Shown here: one piece after another, positions 51,492-60,513 of the stretch
Layout of the letters: the number at the start of each line of letters is the position of its first letter
Position numbering within the stretch: position 1 is the stretch's first letter
Assembly (NCBI RefSeq): GCF_020829665.1
Contig: NZ_JAIVFT010000010.1
Span: forward strand, 62,001 to 126,000
Source of the DNA: Nostoc sp. CHAB 5824
GTDB lineage: Bacteria; Cyanobacteriota; Cyanobacteriia; Cyanobacteriales; Nostocaceae
Reading direction: 5' to 3'
DNA: 64,000 nt
The notes under the pieces: model-generated
Told to the model about the DNA's origin: nothing
Database searches by the model: none
Seen by the model: the letters and a program-made list of their open reading frames with translations, nothing else
Position numbers and translations under genes: made by a program

Positions 51492-54400
51492 TCAAATAAA
51501 TTTTTTCGTAAATCCACGCAACCACATTAACACTGGCTTTGCCCAATTCCCACCTAGCAAATCGTGCAGCAGAATATAAAAACAAGGGATGATAAACAAT
51601 GTCAGCATTGTAGCGATCGCCATCCCAAAGAAAACTACAATCCCTAAAGGCTGCAAAAACTCAGAACCTTCGCCAATGCCTAATGCCAAGGGAAACAGCC
51701 CCAAGATAGTGGTGACTGTGGTCATGATAATTGGGCGCAAGCGTTGAGGAGCAGCTTTCATGATCGCAATTTGGCGACTACAACCAAGTTCATCCCGAAT
51801 TTGGTTCGCCAGTTCTACCATTAGAATCCCTGCGTTCACCACAATTCCCACCAGCAGGACGACGCCAACAATTACAGTTGCGCCAATTGCAGTTTGGGTA
51901 ATGTAAAGTCCAAAAATTCCCCCAGCTAATGCCAGGGGTACGGTGAACATAATTACCAAGGGGTCAATGAGCGAATTGTATTGCACCGCCATGACTACAA
52001 AGATTAAGAACGTTGCCAATGCCCCCAAAGTTTTTAAAGCATCTTGAAGTTGCTGATTAGTTTCTTGGGCAGAACTAGGTACAATTGAAACGCCATCAGG
52101 TAAGTCTACATCCTTGAGTACCTCATTGACTTCTGCGATCGCTTCACCAAGACTAGCTCCCTCGCTCAGGTTGCCTGCCACAATAAAAGCTTGGCGCTGA
52201 TTAATCCGTTGCACCTCACCAGGCGCTTGACCTTCTTGAATGTTCGCAACATCAAAAAGGCGGATTAGTTGATTATTTTCTGTAAATAGCGGTAATTGTT
52301 CTAGCTGGGAAGGACGCTGAATGGCTTCTTTATTTAGTTGCACCCGCACATCAACTAAACGATTACCGCGTTGAATTTGCGTGGGAACTGAACCTTCAAT
52401 TGCTGTTTGAACTGTTGCACCAATTTGTTGAGCGCTCAACCCTAATGCCGAAACTCTTTCCCAGTCGGGGCGAATTTGGATTTCCGGTTGCCGGGGGTCG
52501 GCATCTGGCCGGAATGTGGCTAATTTTGCCCTTTCCTGCAATGCTTGCAGCACTTGTGCCCCTGCTTGCGTTAAGTTTTCTTCATTCTCACCTTGCAGAA
52601 TCACATCAACTTCTGACCCTTGCACTGGAGAATTACTCAAGATTAAACCCCGTACCTGACCAGGATTGAGGCGCAGCAGAATTCCTGCTAAGTTGAGTTT
52701 GTTAAATTCCTGAGTTACTTTTTTGACGAAGCCTTCGACATCTGTGCCAGGTTTAAGATTGATGGTGCTACTGGCACGTAAAGGATTCTCTGTAGTATTG
52801 CTACCAAACAAAGAACCACCCACAGTTGTGAAAGCAGACTCGGTTTCTGGTTGTTTAAGCAAAATGTCATCGACAATTTGCATAACTTTTTCAGAAGTTG
52901 CTAAAGGTGTACCAGGAGGAAACTGCGCTCTCAAGTTAGCTTGACCAGTACTGATGCGGGGTAAAATTTCTTGGGGAATTTGACCAAACATAAAGAAGCT
53001 ACTGCCGCCTAAAATTACCAAAGCAGCGGTAACTACGAGGAGGCGATAGCGTAAAACCTTGGTTAAGAAGTTACCATATCCCCGTGTAGCATCTTCAAAT
53101 CGGTGATTAAACTGTCTAAGCAGCCAAAATTCGCTGATCCGACTAGACCAGCGAATTCCCAAAAGTCGGGAAGATAGCATCGGCACTACTGTGATCGCGA
53201 CGACAAGGGATGCTGCTACTGCGAAGCTAATTGTCAGAATCAGTTCATTAAATAGCAGTGCAATAAAGCCGCCAATTAAGAGGAATGGTACTACAGAAAC
53301 TAAGTTAGCACCTGTAGCAGCAATTAAAGCAGACTCTACTTCTTGGGAAGCATTAATGGCACTGTCAATAAAGAATCTTGAATTTCTCTTCTGCCCCTCT
53401 GCCTCTATCTCTCTCTGATTGGGAGTCATCCCTGCTTTTTCGGAAATGTTCTCCAAGATCACAACCGATGTATCAATTGCTTGACCGACTCCCAATGTCA
53501 GACCTGCCAAACTAAACACATTCAAAGTCAAGCCGAAGATTTTCATCAGAGCGATCGCCGCCAGAGTACACAGCGGAATCGTCAAACTGATAATCAATGT
53601 TTGTCTGAATGATCCCAAAAATAACAACACTGCTGCCGCTGCTAGCAATGCTCCAGAAATCCCTGAAAAGATGACATCATTTAAAGAATTGCGGATAAAA
53701 ACAGATTCATCTGTGGTGGGACTCAAAGTCATATCTGCTGGAATTAAACCTGATTGCCGTAATTGTTCAATTCGCCGCTTCACAGCATCTACAACGGTAA
53801 TTGTATTAGCCTCAGGCTGCTTTTGGATTGAAAATTTCACAGCAGGCTGACGATTCAGGTAAACAAATACTCGCTGGTCTTCTGTATCATCAATTACCTC
53901 CGCAAAGTCTCGCAAATAAACGCGGCGAGAAGGTGCAGGGGAGGCAGGGAAGGCAGGGGAGGCAGGGGAGGCAGAGGAGGTAGGGGAAGCAGGGGGAGAG
54001 GAGGAAACTTCTACAGAGAGGTTTTCAATTTCTCTGGCATTTTGGAAGCGCCCTACAGTCCGAGTCAATGGCTCGGAATTTTGCCCCAGAATCCGACCAC
54101 CAGAAGTATCTTGGTTACGGGCTGTTAATTCATCTAAGACATCATTTAACCCTACACCTAAAGCTTGCAATCGGTTTAAGTCAACAAGCACTCGTACTTC
54201 TTCCTCAGCACCACCAGACACATCGACTGAGGCGACTCCTGGTACGACACTGAGTTCACGGGTTAATTCTTCATCAGCAAATACGCGTAAATCTTTACCT
54301 GGTAACGAAGCAGATGTCAGTGCCAATTCATAAACCGGCAATTGGGAAGGATCGACTTTAAATAAGCGCGGCTCCTCTATTGTATCTGGCAGTTGTCCTC

Positions 54401-54782
54401 GGCCTCGGTTAAAAGCAGCAGTCGCATCGTTTAGGGCTTGGTCAATATCGCCCCCTGGTTGGAAGTATAAATCGAGGCTTACCTGTCCTTCACGGGTGCG
54501 GGAAAAAACTTGCACTACATTCTCAGTTGCCGATAAAGCTTCTTCTAACGGCCTGGTGATTTCATCTACTGCTACTTCTGGTGAAATACCAGGGGCTTCT
54601 AGCCGAACACCAATTCGTGGATAGGTAATTGACGGTAGGAGATCGACTTGGATAGTTGTGAGAAAAAATACCCCAATGACAATTACTGCCACGGTGAGCA
54701 TGAGTGTGCCAATGTGTTGGCGGATAGCGATCGCACTAAGACTAAATCCGCCATTGCCATTATTATTGTTCGCCTGTTGCAT
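51492..54782 (-). CDS. RND efflux transporter (AcrB/HAE1-like)
   Basis: This inner-membrane proton antiporter works with a periplasmic adaptor. The 1096 residues have the RND duplication: membrane segment 1 (about 20-40), two large periplasmic loops, and two sets of membrane helices around 370-560 and 920-1080. In helix 4 the usual paired aspartates read GVGQAIDTSVVILEN, so only one D remains, and helix 10 has VVNAGILMVELA without the lysine of AcrB. Residues about 260-283 are a Pro/Ser/Ala run encoded by a tandem repeat. It lies 184 bp after the adaptor gene. The substrate is unknown. Confidence 0.93.
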   Translation of the reverse strand: MQQANNNNGNGGFSLSAIAIRQHIGTLMLTVAVIVIGVFFLTTIQVDLLPSITYPRIGVRLEAPGISPEVAVDEITRPLEEALSATENVVQVFSRTREGQVSLDLYFQPGGDIDQALNDATAAFNRGRGQLPDTIEEPRLFKVDPSQLPVYELALTSASLPGKDLRVFADEELTRELSVVPGVASVDVSGGAEEEVRVLVDLNRLQALGVGLNDVLDELTARNQDTSGGRILGQNSEPLTRTVGRFQNAREIENLSVEVSSSPPASPTSSASPASPAFPASPAPSRRVYLRDFAEVIDDTEDQRVFVYLNRQPAVKFSIQKQPEANTITVVDAVKRRIEQLRQSGLIPADMTLSPTTDESVFIRNSLNDVIFSGISGALLAAAAVLLFLGSFRQTLIISLTIPLCTLAAIALMKIFGLTLNVFSLAGLTLGVGQAIDTSVVILENISEKAGMTPNQREIEAEGQKRNSRFFIDSAINASQEVESALIAATGANLVSVVPFLLIGGFIALLFNELILTISFAVAASLVVAITVVPMLSSRLLGIRWSSRISEFWLLRQFNHRFEDATRGYGNFLTKVLRYRLLVVTAALVILGGSSFFMFGQIPQEILPRISTGQANLRAQFPPGTPLATSEKVMQIVDDILLKQPETESAFTTVGGSLFGSNTTENPLRASSTINLKPGTDVEGFVKKVTQEFNKLNLAGILLRLNPGQVRGLILSNSPVQGSEVDVILQGENEENLTQAGAQVLQALQERAKLATFRPDADPRQPEIQIRPDWERVSALGLSAQQIGATVQTAIEGSVPTQIQRGNRLVDVRVQLNKEAIQRPSQLEQLPLFTENNQLIRLFDVANIQEGQAPGEVQRINQRQAFIVAGNLSEGASLGEAIAEVNEVLKDVDLPDGVSIVPSSAQETNQQLQDALKTLGALATFLIFVVMAVQYNSLIDPLVIMFTVPLALAGGIFGLYITQTAIGATVIVGVVLLVGIVVNAGILMVELANQIRDELGCSRQIAIMKAAPQRLRPIIMTTVTTILGLFPLALGIGEGSEFLQPLGIVVFFGMAIATMLTLFIIPCFYILLHDLLGGNWAKPVLMWLRGFTKKFI
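53935..54003. repeat. GGGGAGGCA tandem repeat inside the RND gene
   Basis: About seven imperfect units of GGGGAGGCAG lie in frame within the transporter gene. They translate as repeated ASPA/SPAS-type residues in the first periplasmic loop. Similar G-rich arrays are usually intergenic in heterocystous cyanobacteria. Confidence 0.85.
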
Positions 54783-54900
54783 GATACTAAGTGATAAGTG
54801 CTGACTACTAAGTACTTTTTTCCTTGGTATGGTGGTTATTACTCACCCTACTAAGCTGTTACGTGTTTAATTTGTACATTTACCTGATGACTGAAAACCC

Positions 54901-54927
54901 GTCAACAGTCAACAGTCAACAGTTAAC
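54901..54927. repeat. (GTCAACA)n heptad repeat
   Basis: Three exact GTCAACA units and a partial fourth lie in the gap between the adaptor and RND genes. This is the typical size and composition of a cyanobacterial STRR. Confidence 0.8.
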
Positions 54928-54966
54928 GACATCAAAAGTGTTTATATACTTTAGACGCGCATCAGC

Positions 54967-56541
54967 TTATTGCTTTTCTGAAAGAATTGAAAGACTTACA
55001 GTGTCACCTTCTTTTAACGGCTTACCACTACGAACAACATAGCGCTCTCCCGTTTGCAAACCGGATAAAATTTCCACTCTCCCATCAGCCCTTTTTCCCA
55101 ACATTACGGCTCGTGCTGTTACCTTGGTTTTGCCTTCTGTGTCAATGACTACAAATATTTCCCCACTTCGGTCTTGTGAATTTGCCTTTGCTATCCCAGA
55201 TGTGTTAGCTGGGGAAGACTGCTGTACATTTGTTTGCGTCTCCTCTGTACCCTTGGAGTTCTTAGTGCCTGCTTGTTTTTGAATAGCTGTTTGCGGCACG
55301 ACTACGCGTTGTTGTGTCTGGTTTTCAAAGTTGACTCGCGCCAGCAGTCCACTGCCAATTTTCCCTTGAGTGTTGGGAATCACTACTTCTACAGGTATCA
55401 AGCGAGCTGTAGCATCGGCAGCTGGGGAAATGCGCGTAACTCTGCCAATTAATGTTTCCTTCGGAAAGGCATCTAAGCGGACTTGTACAGACTGTCCAAC
55501 CTGAATTTGTGCCAGTTCTAATTCGGAAACTTGCACTACGACTTTGACACGGTTAAAATCGCCAATTTTTATGACTTCGCTACCTGCTTGCAGAAGATTC
55601 CCCGGTTCTGTCACCTTTTCTGTGACTATGCCACTGATGGGGGATGTCAGTTGAGCGTAAGACCTGCGCTCTTTGGTTTGAGCAACCAATGCCTGTTGGG
55701 CCAATACTCTACCTTGGGCGGCAGCAACAGCTTGCTGTTCTGTACGAACCTGCTCTTGGGCTGCCCGCAGTGCCTGGGCTGCTGTTTGCGCCTGGGTACG
55801 TGCTTGTTGGGCAGTTTGTTCAGCGATCGCTCCGGCTTTGAATAGATTCTGTTGCCGTTGTGAGTCTGCCTGAGCTTGCACCACTTCTAGCCGCGCCCGT
55901 TCAACGTCAGCACGGGCATTGCTTACCTGATTGGTTGCCCTAGCTACTTCTGATTTGAGGGCTGCTAGTTCTGCTTCTGCTTGCTTTAATTCGGTCAAAA
56001 GTATGGCATCATCTAACTGCCCGACGTTTTGCCCAAGCTTTACCGTATCGCCCACGTCTAAGTTCAAAGCCAATAACCGGGCTTCTACCTGCGATCGCAC
56101 TGATACAATCCGAAAGGGCGTTGTATTACCTGTGTATTCTGGTTGTGTTTGCAGCGAGTCAGTTCGAGCGATCGCCACATCTACAGGCGTTGCACTACCA
56201 CCTTCCCTACCACCAGGTTGCTGAGATTGTGCATCTGCTGATTCTTTAGGCAACGAACCGCAACTCGCCGTCAGTAGTCCTATACCTACCAAACAGGGAA
56301 TTAACAAACTTCTTATAGAGGTGAAGGAAAGCAAGTAATTTTCCCTTTTACCTTTTTCACCTGTTGCACTAGTGCTGTTTGCAAGAAGTCTACTCTTTAA
56401 ATCTGCGTAGGCCCAGCCCGCTCCAAGCATCGCTACCTCAGTCTTCACAACTGAATTTAACTGGATATTAATGAGCTGGTTGGCGGTTACCGGATCTGTC
56501 ATTTTCACCTGCTTGTGCGGCTTATTCATATCCAAAATCAT
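54967..56541 (-). CDS. RND periplasmic adaptor lipoprotein with long N-terminal extension
   Basis: The 524 residues are a membrane fusion protein: lipoyl halves (LLALNLDVGDTVKLGQNVGQ and SPISGIVTEKVTEPGNLLQA), a long Gln/Ala-rich coiled coil (about 185-290), a beta barrel and a membrane-proximal domain. The real signal sequence appears to be internal, SLLIPCLVGIGLLTASCGS with a lipobox cysteine near residue 92. The first 75 residues are unusual, and part of them (LLANSTSATGEKGKREN) is encoded by DNA resembling a MITE end (TTGCAAGAAGTCTA at about 56379). Translation may begin later than ATG 56541. It is the first gene of the efflux operon. Confidence 0.88.
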   Translation of the reverse strand: MILDMNKPHKQVKMTDPVTANQLINIQLNSVVKTEVAMLGAGWAYADLKSRLLANSTSATGEKGKRENYLLSFTSIRSLLIPCLVGIGLLTASCGSLPKESADAQSQQPGGREGGSATPVDVAIARTDSLQTQPEYTGNTTPFRIVSVRSQVEARLLALNLDVGDTVKLGQNVGQLDDAILLTELKQAEAELAALKSEVARATNQVSNARADVERARLEVVQAQADSQRQQNLFKAGAIAEQTAQQARTQAQTAAQALRAAQEQVRTEQQAVAAAQGRVLAQQALVAQTKERRSYAQLTSPISGIVTEKVTEPGNLLQAGSEVIKIGDFNRVKVVVQVSELELAQIQVGQSVQVRLDAFPKETLIGRVTRISPAADATARLIPVEVVIPNTQGKIGSGLLARVNFENQTQQRVVVPQTAIQKQAGTKNSKGTEETQTNVQQSSPANTSGIAKANSQDRSGEIFVVIDTEGKTKVTARAVMLGKRADGRVEILSGLQTGERYVVRSGKPLKEGDTVSLSILSEKQ

Positions 56542-57123
56542 TTATTTTTCTCTTATTGGGGAGCTTTTGGGGTTAAACAGCCGTGTTTTACCAAGTAATT
56601 TTGAGAAATATCATTAACGAAAAACGGCGAGAATTAATAAGCTGTCTAACAGTAATTTTCTGTATCAGAAATTACTGTTTTCCCACAAAATCCAAAACTT
56701 CTCACCGCTCTACTTCTTACGCAGAGGTAGAAAATCTTCTTGCAGATAATAAATTATAAACTTAGTATAAATATTTGTCAGTTTTATAGAATCTACCCAT
56801 AGGGGAAACCTGGGTTGTTCTAAAGATATGAAACTTTTTTGCCCTACATTTTAGCATTGGCGGTACTACAATAATTACCCTTATTTTTGCATATTAATTT
56901 TTATCCTCGCATAAATACTAGTATTTATAGGGGTTTATTTCTTGTATTAAGAATATTAAAGATTTATTGCTTTTTTGGGTCTATAATGTGATGGAAAACA
57001 CTATTTTTTCTTACCCTCTTTGCGTAATATGGCAAGAAACAGGGCGATAAGTACCATAGCAACAACAGCAAGAATGAACTTTTTTGCCAAAAATATATTT
57101 GCATTAGCTGAGGAAGGTAAGGC
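56542..57123. other. AT-rich intergenic region between divergent genes
   Basis: These 582 bp carry the promoters of the adaptor gene (minus) and the lyase gene (plus). An inverted repeat, AGTAATTTCTG/CAGAAATTACT, lies near 56650-56690. A possible very small gene on the minus strand is listed separately. Nothing else is apparent. Confidence 0.5.
57001..57090 (-). CDS. Possible 29-residue single-helix membrane peptide
   Basis: A TTG-started frame encodes AKKFILAVVAMVLIALFLAI then LRKEGKKK. It has two lysines, about 18 hydrophobic residues and a basic tail, a layout like small thylakoid or membrane peptides. No clear ribosome-binding site precedes it and I recognise no family. It is divergent from the lyase gene, whose ATG is 33 bp away. 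Confidence 0.22.
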   Translation of the reverse strand: MAKKFILAVVAMVLIALFLAILRKEGKKK

Positions 57124-57663
57124 ATGACATCCCTGTTCAAAATTGTACAAACCACTGATGAATCCCAGATTTCCGAATTTTTCCAGGAGTCAGCAGGTAA
57201 ATGGCGATCGCAACGGCACTACTACACGCTACCTGAGGGAGAAACCAAGGAAATAGAGAGTATAGTTACGATCAATTTTCTAGAGCAAGGTTGCGATCAA
57301 TTGCAAAAGCTAGCTCAGATTCACAATTTGTCTGATACAGGTAGTTTAATCTGTGGTGCGGCAGTTGTATGGAAAAGCACGGATGTGCTAAAGACAAAGA
57401 AAGAATCGCAAGGTTCAACAATATTTGGAGTGATGGGAAATACTTTGTATCGCGATCGCGGTTTTACCATATCCAAACCAGTCACCGCCCAGTATTATTT
57501 CTCCAACCCGAAAACACTGTGTTTGCGAACTGAATACAACGGTTCAGTGTTTGAGGAAGAGTTAAAGCTAATTGGCAGCAAGTACCGAACCAGACAGACC
57601 ATCATCTCTCGTGCTGGTGAGCAGTTGATGATTGGTCAATATTTAGAAAAGAGAATAGATTAG
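57124..57663 (+). CDS. Phycobiliprotein lyase, CpcS/CpeS family
   Basis: These lipocalin-like lyases attach phycocyanobilin or related bilins to cysteines of phycobiliproteins. The 179 residues contain the conserved ISEFFQESAGKWRSQRHYYT near the N-terminus, GAAVVWKSTDVLKTKKESQG, GFTISKPVTAQYYFSNPKTL and LKLIGSKYRTRQTIISRAGE, typical of the family fold. AGGAAGG precedes the ATG. No phycobiliprotein gene lies beside it. Which subunit it serves cannot be told from the sequence. Confidence 0.88.
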   Translation: MTSLFKIVQTTDESQISEFFQESAGKWRSQRHYYTLPEGETKEIESIVTINFLEQGCDQLQKLAQIHNLSDTGSLICGAAVVWKSTDVLKTKKESQGSTIFGVMGNTLYRDRGFTISKPVTAQYYFSNPKTLCLRTEYNGSVFEEELKLIGSKYRTRQTIISRAGEQLMIGQYLEKRID

Positions 57664-57934
57664 TTTATCGGGCGGGTAGGTGTGGCTAGTGACTATAGTC
57701 TCACCCGTTTTGGAACTACCCAGCATCTAGCTATCAACTAGTAATATAACTTTTTATAACAGTTTTTCGAGCTTTCCCCCAGAAAGTCCGTTGCTATGTA
57801 ATCATGGGAAGTGAAATGAGAATTAATTCGGCGACAGTGTTTGTTTTTAGTATTGACAGGCTTTTCCCTTTTGGTATTACAGACTTCTCTCCGAAATCTA
57901 AATCTCTACAAACTTATGATTTTGGAGACATTTA

Positions 57935-58255
57935 ATGTCAATTTACGTTGGTAACCTCTCCTATGAAGTTACACAAGATGCGCTGAGTGCTGTTTTTGCA
58001 GAATATGGTGCTGTAAAACGTGTTCAGCTACCTACTGACCGTGAAACAGGCCGTTTACGCGGCTTTGCTTTCGTGGAAATGAGTTCAGAAGATGAAGAAA
58101 CAAAAGCCATTGAAGCGCTTGATGGTGCTGAATGGCTGGGTCGTGACCTTAAAGTGAATAAGGCCAAGCCCAGAGAAGACCGAGGTGGTTCCTTCGGTGG
58201 TGGTGGCGGTAATCGTGGCGGTGGTGGCGGTGGCTACAACCGTGGTCGCTACTAA
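57935..58255 (+). CDS. RNA-binding protein, RRM with glycine-rich tail (Rbp type)
   Basis: The 106-residue protein has one RRM with RNP2 IYVGNL (3-8) and RNP1 RGFAFVEM (42-49), followed by a glycine/arginine/asparagine tail (about 84-106) of GGGG and GGGNRG units. This form is the cyanobacterial Rbp family, often cold-induced and recently linked to mRNA placement. The 270-bp upstream stretch has no gene, and the long leader may carry cold regulation. GGAG precedes the ATG. A terminator follows. Confidence 0.95.
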   Translation: MSIYVGNLSYEVTQDALSAVFAEYGAVKRVQLPTDRETGRLRGFAFVEMSSEDEETKAIEALDGAEWLGRDLKVNKAKPREDRGGSFGGGGGNRGGGGGGYNRGRY

Positions 58256-58289
58256 ACTAAATAAGAAAGTGATTTAATTGAATCTAGAA

Positions 58290-58321
58290 AAGGCTCAGGC
58301 AGAGGTGCTTGAGCCTTTTTT
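58290..58321 (+). terminator. Intrinsic terminator after the RRM gene
   Basis: AGGCTCA pairs with TGAGCCT around a 12-base loop, then a run of T follows. It is 35 bp after the stop codon. Confidence 0.85.
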
Positions 58322-58510
58322 ATGCAAAATTTACACTGTGAATAATACTTAGTAGGGACGTAGAGATGTACATTAGTGTCAACTTAAGACAAAACCCTTT
58401 TAATATCGTGTCCCGTTAAAGGCTTATCATTAAGACCGCAGGGGAGCGAGGGTTTCCTGGTTTTGCACAGATGTGGGAATTATAACTAATTAGCCCGACA
58501 TGATATAAAG

Positions 58511-58610
58511 CCTCGTTTCCAGCCTCTGGCTGGAAATACAAATCAATTGGGCTGCTGCCGCGAGTCAGGGAGGCGGAGCCTCCATTATGTATTCCCAGTC
58601 AGAGACTCTT
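58511..58610. repeat. Palindrome-rich repeat element
   Basis: The 100-bp element contains a perfect 9-bp hairpin (TTTCCAGCC/GGCTGGAAA with loop TCT at 58516-58536) and a second one (GGAGGC/GCCTCC at 58569-58583). The outer ends CCTCGTTTCC and CAGAGACTC are partly complementary. It lies between the RRM terminator and the Flv1-like gene. Confidence 0.6.
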
Positions 58611-58652
58611 GACAAGACAACAAGACAATCTCTCAAAATGCCCCATTCCCAA

Positions 58653-60365
58653 TTAATAATGAGTTGCCGACTTGCGATGATGCACAGCTGTAACGCCATC
58701 AGTATCTAACAATTTGCCATTCTCGACAGTCGCATAAACCAGCCAGTGGTCGCCAGATTCCATCCGGTTTTGTACGGAACATTCAAGATATGCTAGGGCA
58801 TCGGTAAGTATGGGAGAACCGTTTTCAGCTTCTTCGGCGGCGACATCGGTAAATCGGTCTTGTCCTGGGCCGAATGGTTTGAGGAAGTGCTTCATCAACC
58901 CCAAGTGATTCCCTTCTTTGAGAATGTTGAGGACAAATTTGTTTCCTGTATGCGTCAGTGTTTCTACTGCGCGTTCTTTGGCGACGGCTATGGTTAAACC
59001 AGGGGGACTAAAGCTAGCTTGAGATACCCAAGAGGCTAACATGGCACTGGAGCGATCGCCTTCTTTTGCTGTGAGAACACAAAGAGAACCGACAATCCGA
59101 CCAACTGCTTGTTCTACAGTTGTTGCAGGAAGACTTTGCGATCGCACTTTTCTCGCTTTCTTCAGTGCTTGGGCAAAGTCGGTTCCAGCTTCTTCACACA
59201 ATTGTAAAGTGGCATCATCGGGTTTGAATTTTACGCGGATGGTGTCAAAACCAAACCGATAGCCAGCATCTTTCAATTTACCTTCAATTAAATCAACCGC
59301 TTCCCCACTCCAGCCAAAAGAACCAAAAACACCAGCGAGTTTATTGTTAGTAGCGGTGGAGAGTACAATTCCTAAAGCTGTTTGCACGGGTGTGGGTGCA
59401 TGACCGCCGAGAGTAGGAGAACCGATGATGAAACCACCGGCTTTCTCTACAGCCGCCCGAATTTCTTCTGGTTCAGTAAATTCGCAGTTAATCGATTCTA
59501 CAGCGACACCAGCTTTTGTAACCCCACGAGCGATCGCTTGAGCTAATGTTGCCGTATTCCCATAAGCTGATGCATAAATCAACGTTACTGTCAAGTCAGC
59601 AGATGTTTGTTGTTGACTCCATTCTCGATAAGCTTTGGTCAGGTCAATTAAGCCATAGCGTACCAAAGGCCCGTGTCCGGTGGCATACATTCGCACGGGG
59701 AAATCAGCTAGTTTCTCCAGCGCTGTTTCAACTTGACGGGCGTGGGGAGCCATGAGGCAGTCAAAATAATAGCGCCGATCCTCGTTATATACTTCCCAGC
59801 CTTCATCAAATACCTGATCTCCGCAAACATGCGCCCCAAATAACTTATCTGTATAGAGAATTTCCGTTTGCGGATCGTAGGTGCAAAGTTGATCTGCATA
59901 GCGGGGATTGGGTGTGGGAATAAATTGTAAATTATGCCCGTTGCCTAAATCTAGGGTTTCTTCGCCCCGCATCACAAGAATTTGCAAATCTGGATTTTCC
60001 AGCGCCCCACGTAAATTTATCGCCCCTGGATTAGAACAAACAAAAGTAATTTGCGGGGCAATTGTAAGCATTGCTTTTAAAGTAGCAACGCGGTTGGGAT
60101 TTACATGTCCCAAAATTATATAATCTAACTCTTCGAGATGGAAACGCTGTTGCAACGCTTTTAAATAAATTTGCGTAAACGTTTCCCCTGGAGGGTCAAT
60201 GATGGCAGTTTTCTCGCTTTCTATTAAATAAGAATTAGCAGTTGTACCCTTGGCAAGAGCGTATTCAATTTCAAACCTGAGCCTTGACCAACTGCGCGAT
60301 CGCAGTATTCTTGTATCTGTAGCTATTGGATAAACTTGAACATCACGGGGTTTATTTGTTGACAT
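58653..60365 (-). CDS. flv1: Flavodiiron protein, Flv1-like (non-canonical diiron ligands)
   Basis: Cyanobacterial Flv1/Flv3-type proteins reduce O2 to water using NADPH and protect photosystem I or nitrogenase. The product has a metallo-beta-lactamase-like domain (about 20-260), a flavodoxin domain (about 270-410; TLIYASAYGNTATLA) and a C-terminal flavin reductase domain. The diiron motif is changed to HVNPNRVATL instead of HxExDH, as in Flv1. I chose ATG 60365; upstream codons to 60419 come from a G-rich repeat. It follows the Flv3-like gene by 145 bp on the same strand. Confidence 0.92.
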   Translation of the reverse strand: MSTNKPRDVQVYPIATDTRILRSRSWSRLRFEIEYALAKGTTANSYLIESEKTAIIDPPGETFTQIYLKALQQRFHLEELDYIILGHVNPNRVATLKAMLTIAPQITFVCSNPGAINLRGALENPDLQILVMRGEETLDLGNGHNLQFIPTPNPRYADQLCTYDPQTEILYTDKLFGAHVCGDQVFDEGWEVYNEDRRYYFDCLMAPHARQVETALEKLADFPVRMYATGHGPLVRYGLIDLTKAYREWSQQQTSADLTVTLIYASAYGNTATLAQAIARGVTKAGVAVESINCEFTEPEEIRAAVEKAGGFIIGSPTLGGHAPTPVQTALGIVLSTATNNKLAGVFGSFGWSGEAVDLIEGKLKDAGYRFGFDTIRVKFKPDDATLQLCEEAGTDFAQALKKARKVRSQSLPATTVEQAVGRIVGSLCVLTAKEGDRSSAMLASWVSQASFSPPGLTIAVAKERAVETLTHTGNKFVLNILKEGNHLGLMKHFLKPFGPGQDRFTDVAAEEAENGSPILTDALAYLECSVQNRMESGDHWLVYATVENGKLLDTDGVTAVHHRKSATHY

Positions 60366-60475
60366 GGCTTTATTGGGGGTTGGTGATTGGGGATTGGGTG
60401 CTGTAGAACTAGTTACCACTAAACGGTATAAGGGGCAATAGGGATTATTGAGATTGGGTATTTGAAAACTTTTTC

Positions 60476-60513
60476 CCAGTCCCTAGTCCCTAGTCCCCAA
60501 TCCCTAGTCCCTA
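60476..60513. repeat. GTCCCTA heptad repeat
   Basis: About five units of (A)GTCCCTA/GTCCCCA are tandem and end within the Flv3-like stop codon. This is a heptad STRR-type array in the gap of the flavodiiron operon. Confidence 0.85.

Noticed and set aside
60366..60419. Longer start for the Flv1-like gene
   Set aside because: The residues come from a repeat array and flavodiiron proteins begin near the chosen ATG.
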